Below are positions 5,403 to 5,663 of a stretch of DNA of 5,663 nucleotides, in pieces. Position numbers and translations under genes: made by a program. The notes under the pieces were generated by a model. The model was not told where the DNA came from, did no database searches, and worked only from the letters and a program-made list of their open reading frames with translations. Source of the stretch: CAITSH01 sp964385505 (lineage in GTDB: Bacteria; Pseudomonadota; Gammaproteobacteria; Burkholderiales; SG8-39); the NCBI GenBank assembly GCA_964385505.1, contig CAYLPI010000218.1:1-5663 (forward strand), read 5' to 3'. Within the stretch, counting starts at the first letter, position 1. The number at the start of each line of letters is the position of its first letter.

Positions 5403-5473
5403 AGGCTGTTGAAACGTATCTATCCGAGTTGGAAATGACGTACCCAGCGTGCAGGCTGGTGTCTCAACAGCCT
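5403..5473 (+). repeat. Inverted repeat in the leader of the BKACE gene (structured leader or small mobile-element remnant)
   Basis: AGGCTGTTGA (5403-5412) is exactly complementary to TCAACAGCCT (5464-5473). With one mismatch the match extends to 13 bp (to 5415 and 5461). The inner 51 bases contain a near copy of the left arm at 5451-5461 (GCAGGCTGGTG against GCAGGCTGTTG), so AGGCTG at 5453-5458 can also pair with CAGCCT at 5468-5473. The two hairpins exclude each other. It could be an mRNA leader with alternative folds or a MITE-like remnant with terminal inverted repeats; no target-site duplication is visible at its edges. No reading frame of note lies inside. Confidence 0.55.
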
Positions 5474-5488
5474 CCGAGTCGGGGATCC

Positions 5489-5509
5489 AAAGGGGCACCG
5501 CCCCCTTTT
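5489..5509 (+). terminator. GC hairpin with short T-tract in the BKACE leader, possible terminator or attenuator
   Basis: AAAGGGG (5489-5495) pairs with CCCCTTT (5502-5508) around a 6-base loop, and a T follows at 5509. The T-tract is mostly used in the stem, so termination would be weak. It sits between the inverted repeat and the BKACE start, where it could act as an attenuator or as a back-up to the terminator at 5350-5376. Confidence 0.4.
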
Positions 5510-5568
5510 CAACACCCTGTCAGCCGGCACCTGATGCGTGCCTGATTCGTTTTTTTACGGGAAACCCC

Positions 5569-5663
5569 ATGGCGACACGCCCGAAAAAGAAAGTCATCAT
5601 CACCTGCGCCGTCACCGGCGCCATTCACACGCCGACGATGTCGCCGCACCTGCCGATCACGCC
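5569..5663 (+). CDS. BKACE-family protein (3-keto-5-aminohexanoate cleavage enzyme-like, DUF849), 5' end only
   Basis: Only the first 31 codons are in the window and the gene runs off the right edge. The segment KKKVIITCAVTGAIHTPTMS followed by PHLPIT is the characteristic first strand and loop of the BKACE (Kce) family as I know it. These zinc-dependent TIM-barrel enzymes react a beta-keto acid with acetyl-CoA to give acetoacetate and a new CoA ester; different members use different beta-keto acids. The zinc-binding His pair lies further downstream and cannot be checked here. The ATG at 5569 has a modest ribosome-binding site, GGGA at 5559-5562, 6 bases away, and a run of seven T's (5550-5556) just before it. 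The substrate is unknown; a carboxylate role would fit the Bug protein upstream. Confidence 0.85.
   Translation, partial: MATRPKKKVIITCAVTGAIHTPTMSPHLPIT

Noticed and set aside
5409..5437. TTGAAA (5409-5414) as a -35 box for the BKACE gene.
   Set aside because: No acceptable -10 box lies 16-18 bases downstream, and the hexamer is part of the inverted-repeat arm.
5394..5438. 14-codon open frame (ATG to TGA) in the BKACE leader, considered as a leader peptide.
   Set aside because: No ribosome-binding site and no run of regulatory codons; it merely overlaps the left arm of the inverted repeat.
5526..5556. GGCAC/GTGCC hairpin (5526-5542) followed by seven T's (5550-5556), considered as a terminator.
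   Set aside because: The stem is only 5 bp and the T-tract begins 7 bases after it. A terminator 12 bases before a start codon would also be odd unless regulated.

Overview
This is a GC-rich bacterial window. Its gene content points to a betaproteobacterium, most likely of the Burkholderiales: a Bug/TctC-family solute-binding protein stands without its own transporter genes, next to a thiamine-diphosphate (ThDP) enzyme, a c-type cytochrome and the start of a beta-keto acid cleavage (BKACE/Kce) gene. The taxonomic call is inference from gene content and composition, not from any marker gene.

Layout. (1) Bases 1-862, plus strand: a stand-alone CheY-like receiver protein (103-504), then a small GIY-YIG-fold protein (about 494-862) that overlaps or abuts it. 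(2) Bases 863-977: a short convergent spacer holding an 11-bp tandem repeat and a long GC-rich stem-loop. (3) Bases 978-3323, minus strand: a two-gene operon reading leftward, with a ThDP-dependent enzyme carrying a twin-arginine (Tat) signal followed 9-15 bases later by a small secreted mono-haem cytochrome c. (4) Bases 3324-3553: a 230-base divergent control region with a clear plus-strand -10 box and a perfect 13-bp palindrome. (5) 3554-4573, plus strand: a Bug/TctC periplasmic substrate-binding protein. (6) 4675-5328, plus strand: a low-complexity Asn/Gly/Gln/Arg-rich protein with one short predicted-helical core, behind a promoter placed so close that the mRNA may be leaderless, and closed by a textbook intrinsic terminator (5350-5376). 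(7) 5377-5568: a structured non-coding leader with a 10-bp inverted repeat (13 bp with one mismatch) and a second GC hairpin. (8) 5569 to the right edge: the first 31 codons of a BKACE-family gene.

How the genes may work together. The most interesting unit is 978-4573. All three products carry export signals: Tat for the ThDP enzyme, and Sec-type signals for the cytochrome and the Bug protein. ThDP enzymes are normally cytoplasmic. A Tat-exported one beside a periplasmic electron carrier and a periplasmic carboxylate binder suggests periplasmic decarboxylation or oxidation of a 2-oxoacid-like substrate, with electrons passed to cytochrome c. That functional link is inference; the signals, motifs and gene order are visible in the sequence. 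The BKACE gene downstream would fit a carboxylate-catabolism neighbourhood, but it is separated by a terminator and its own leader.
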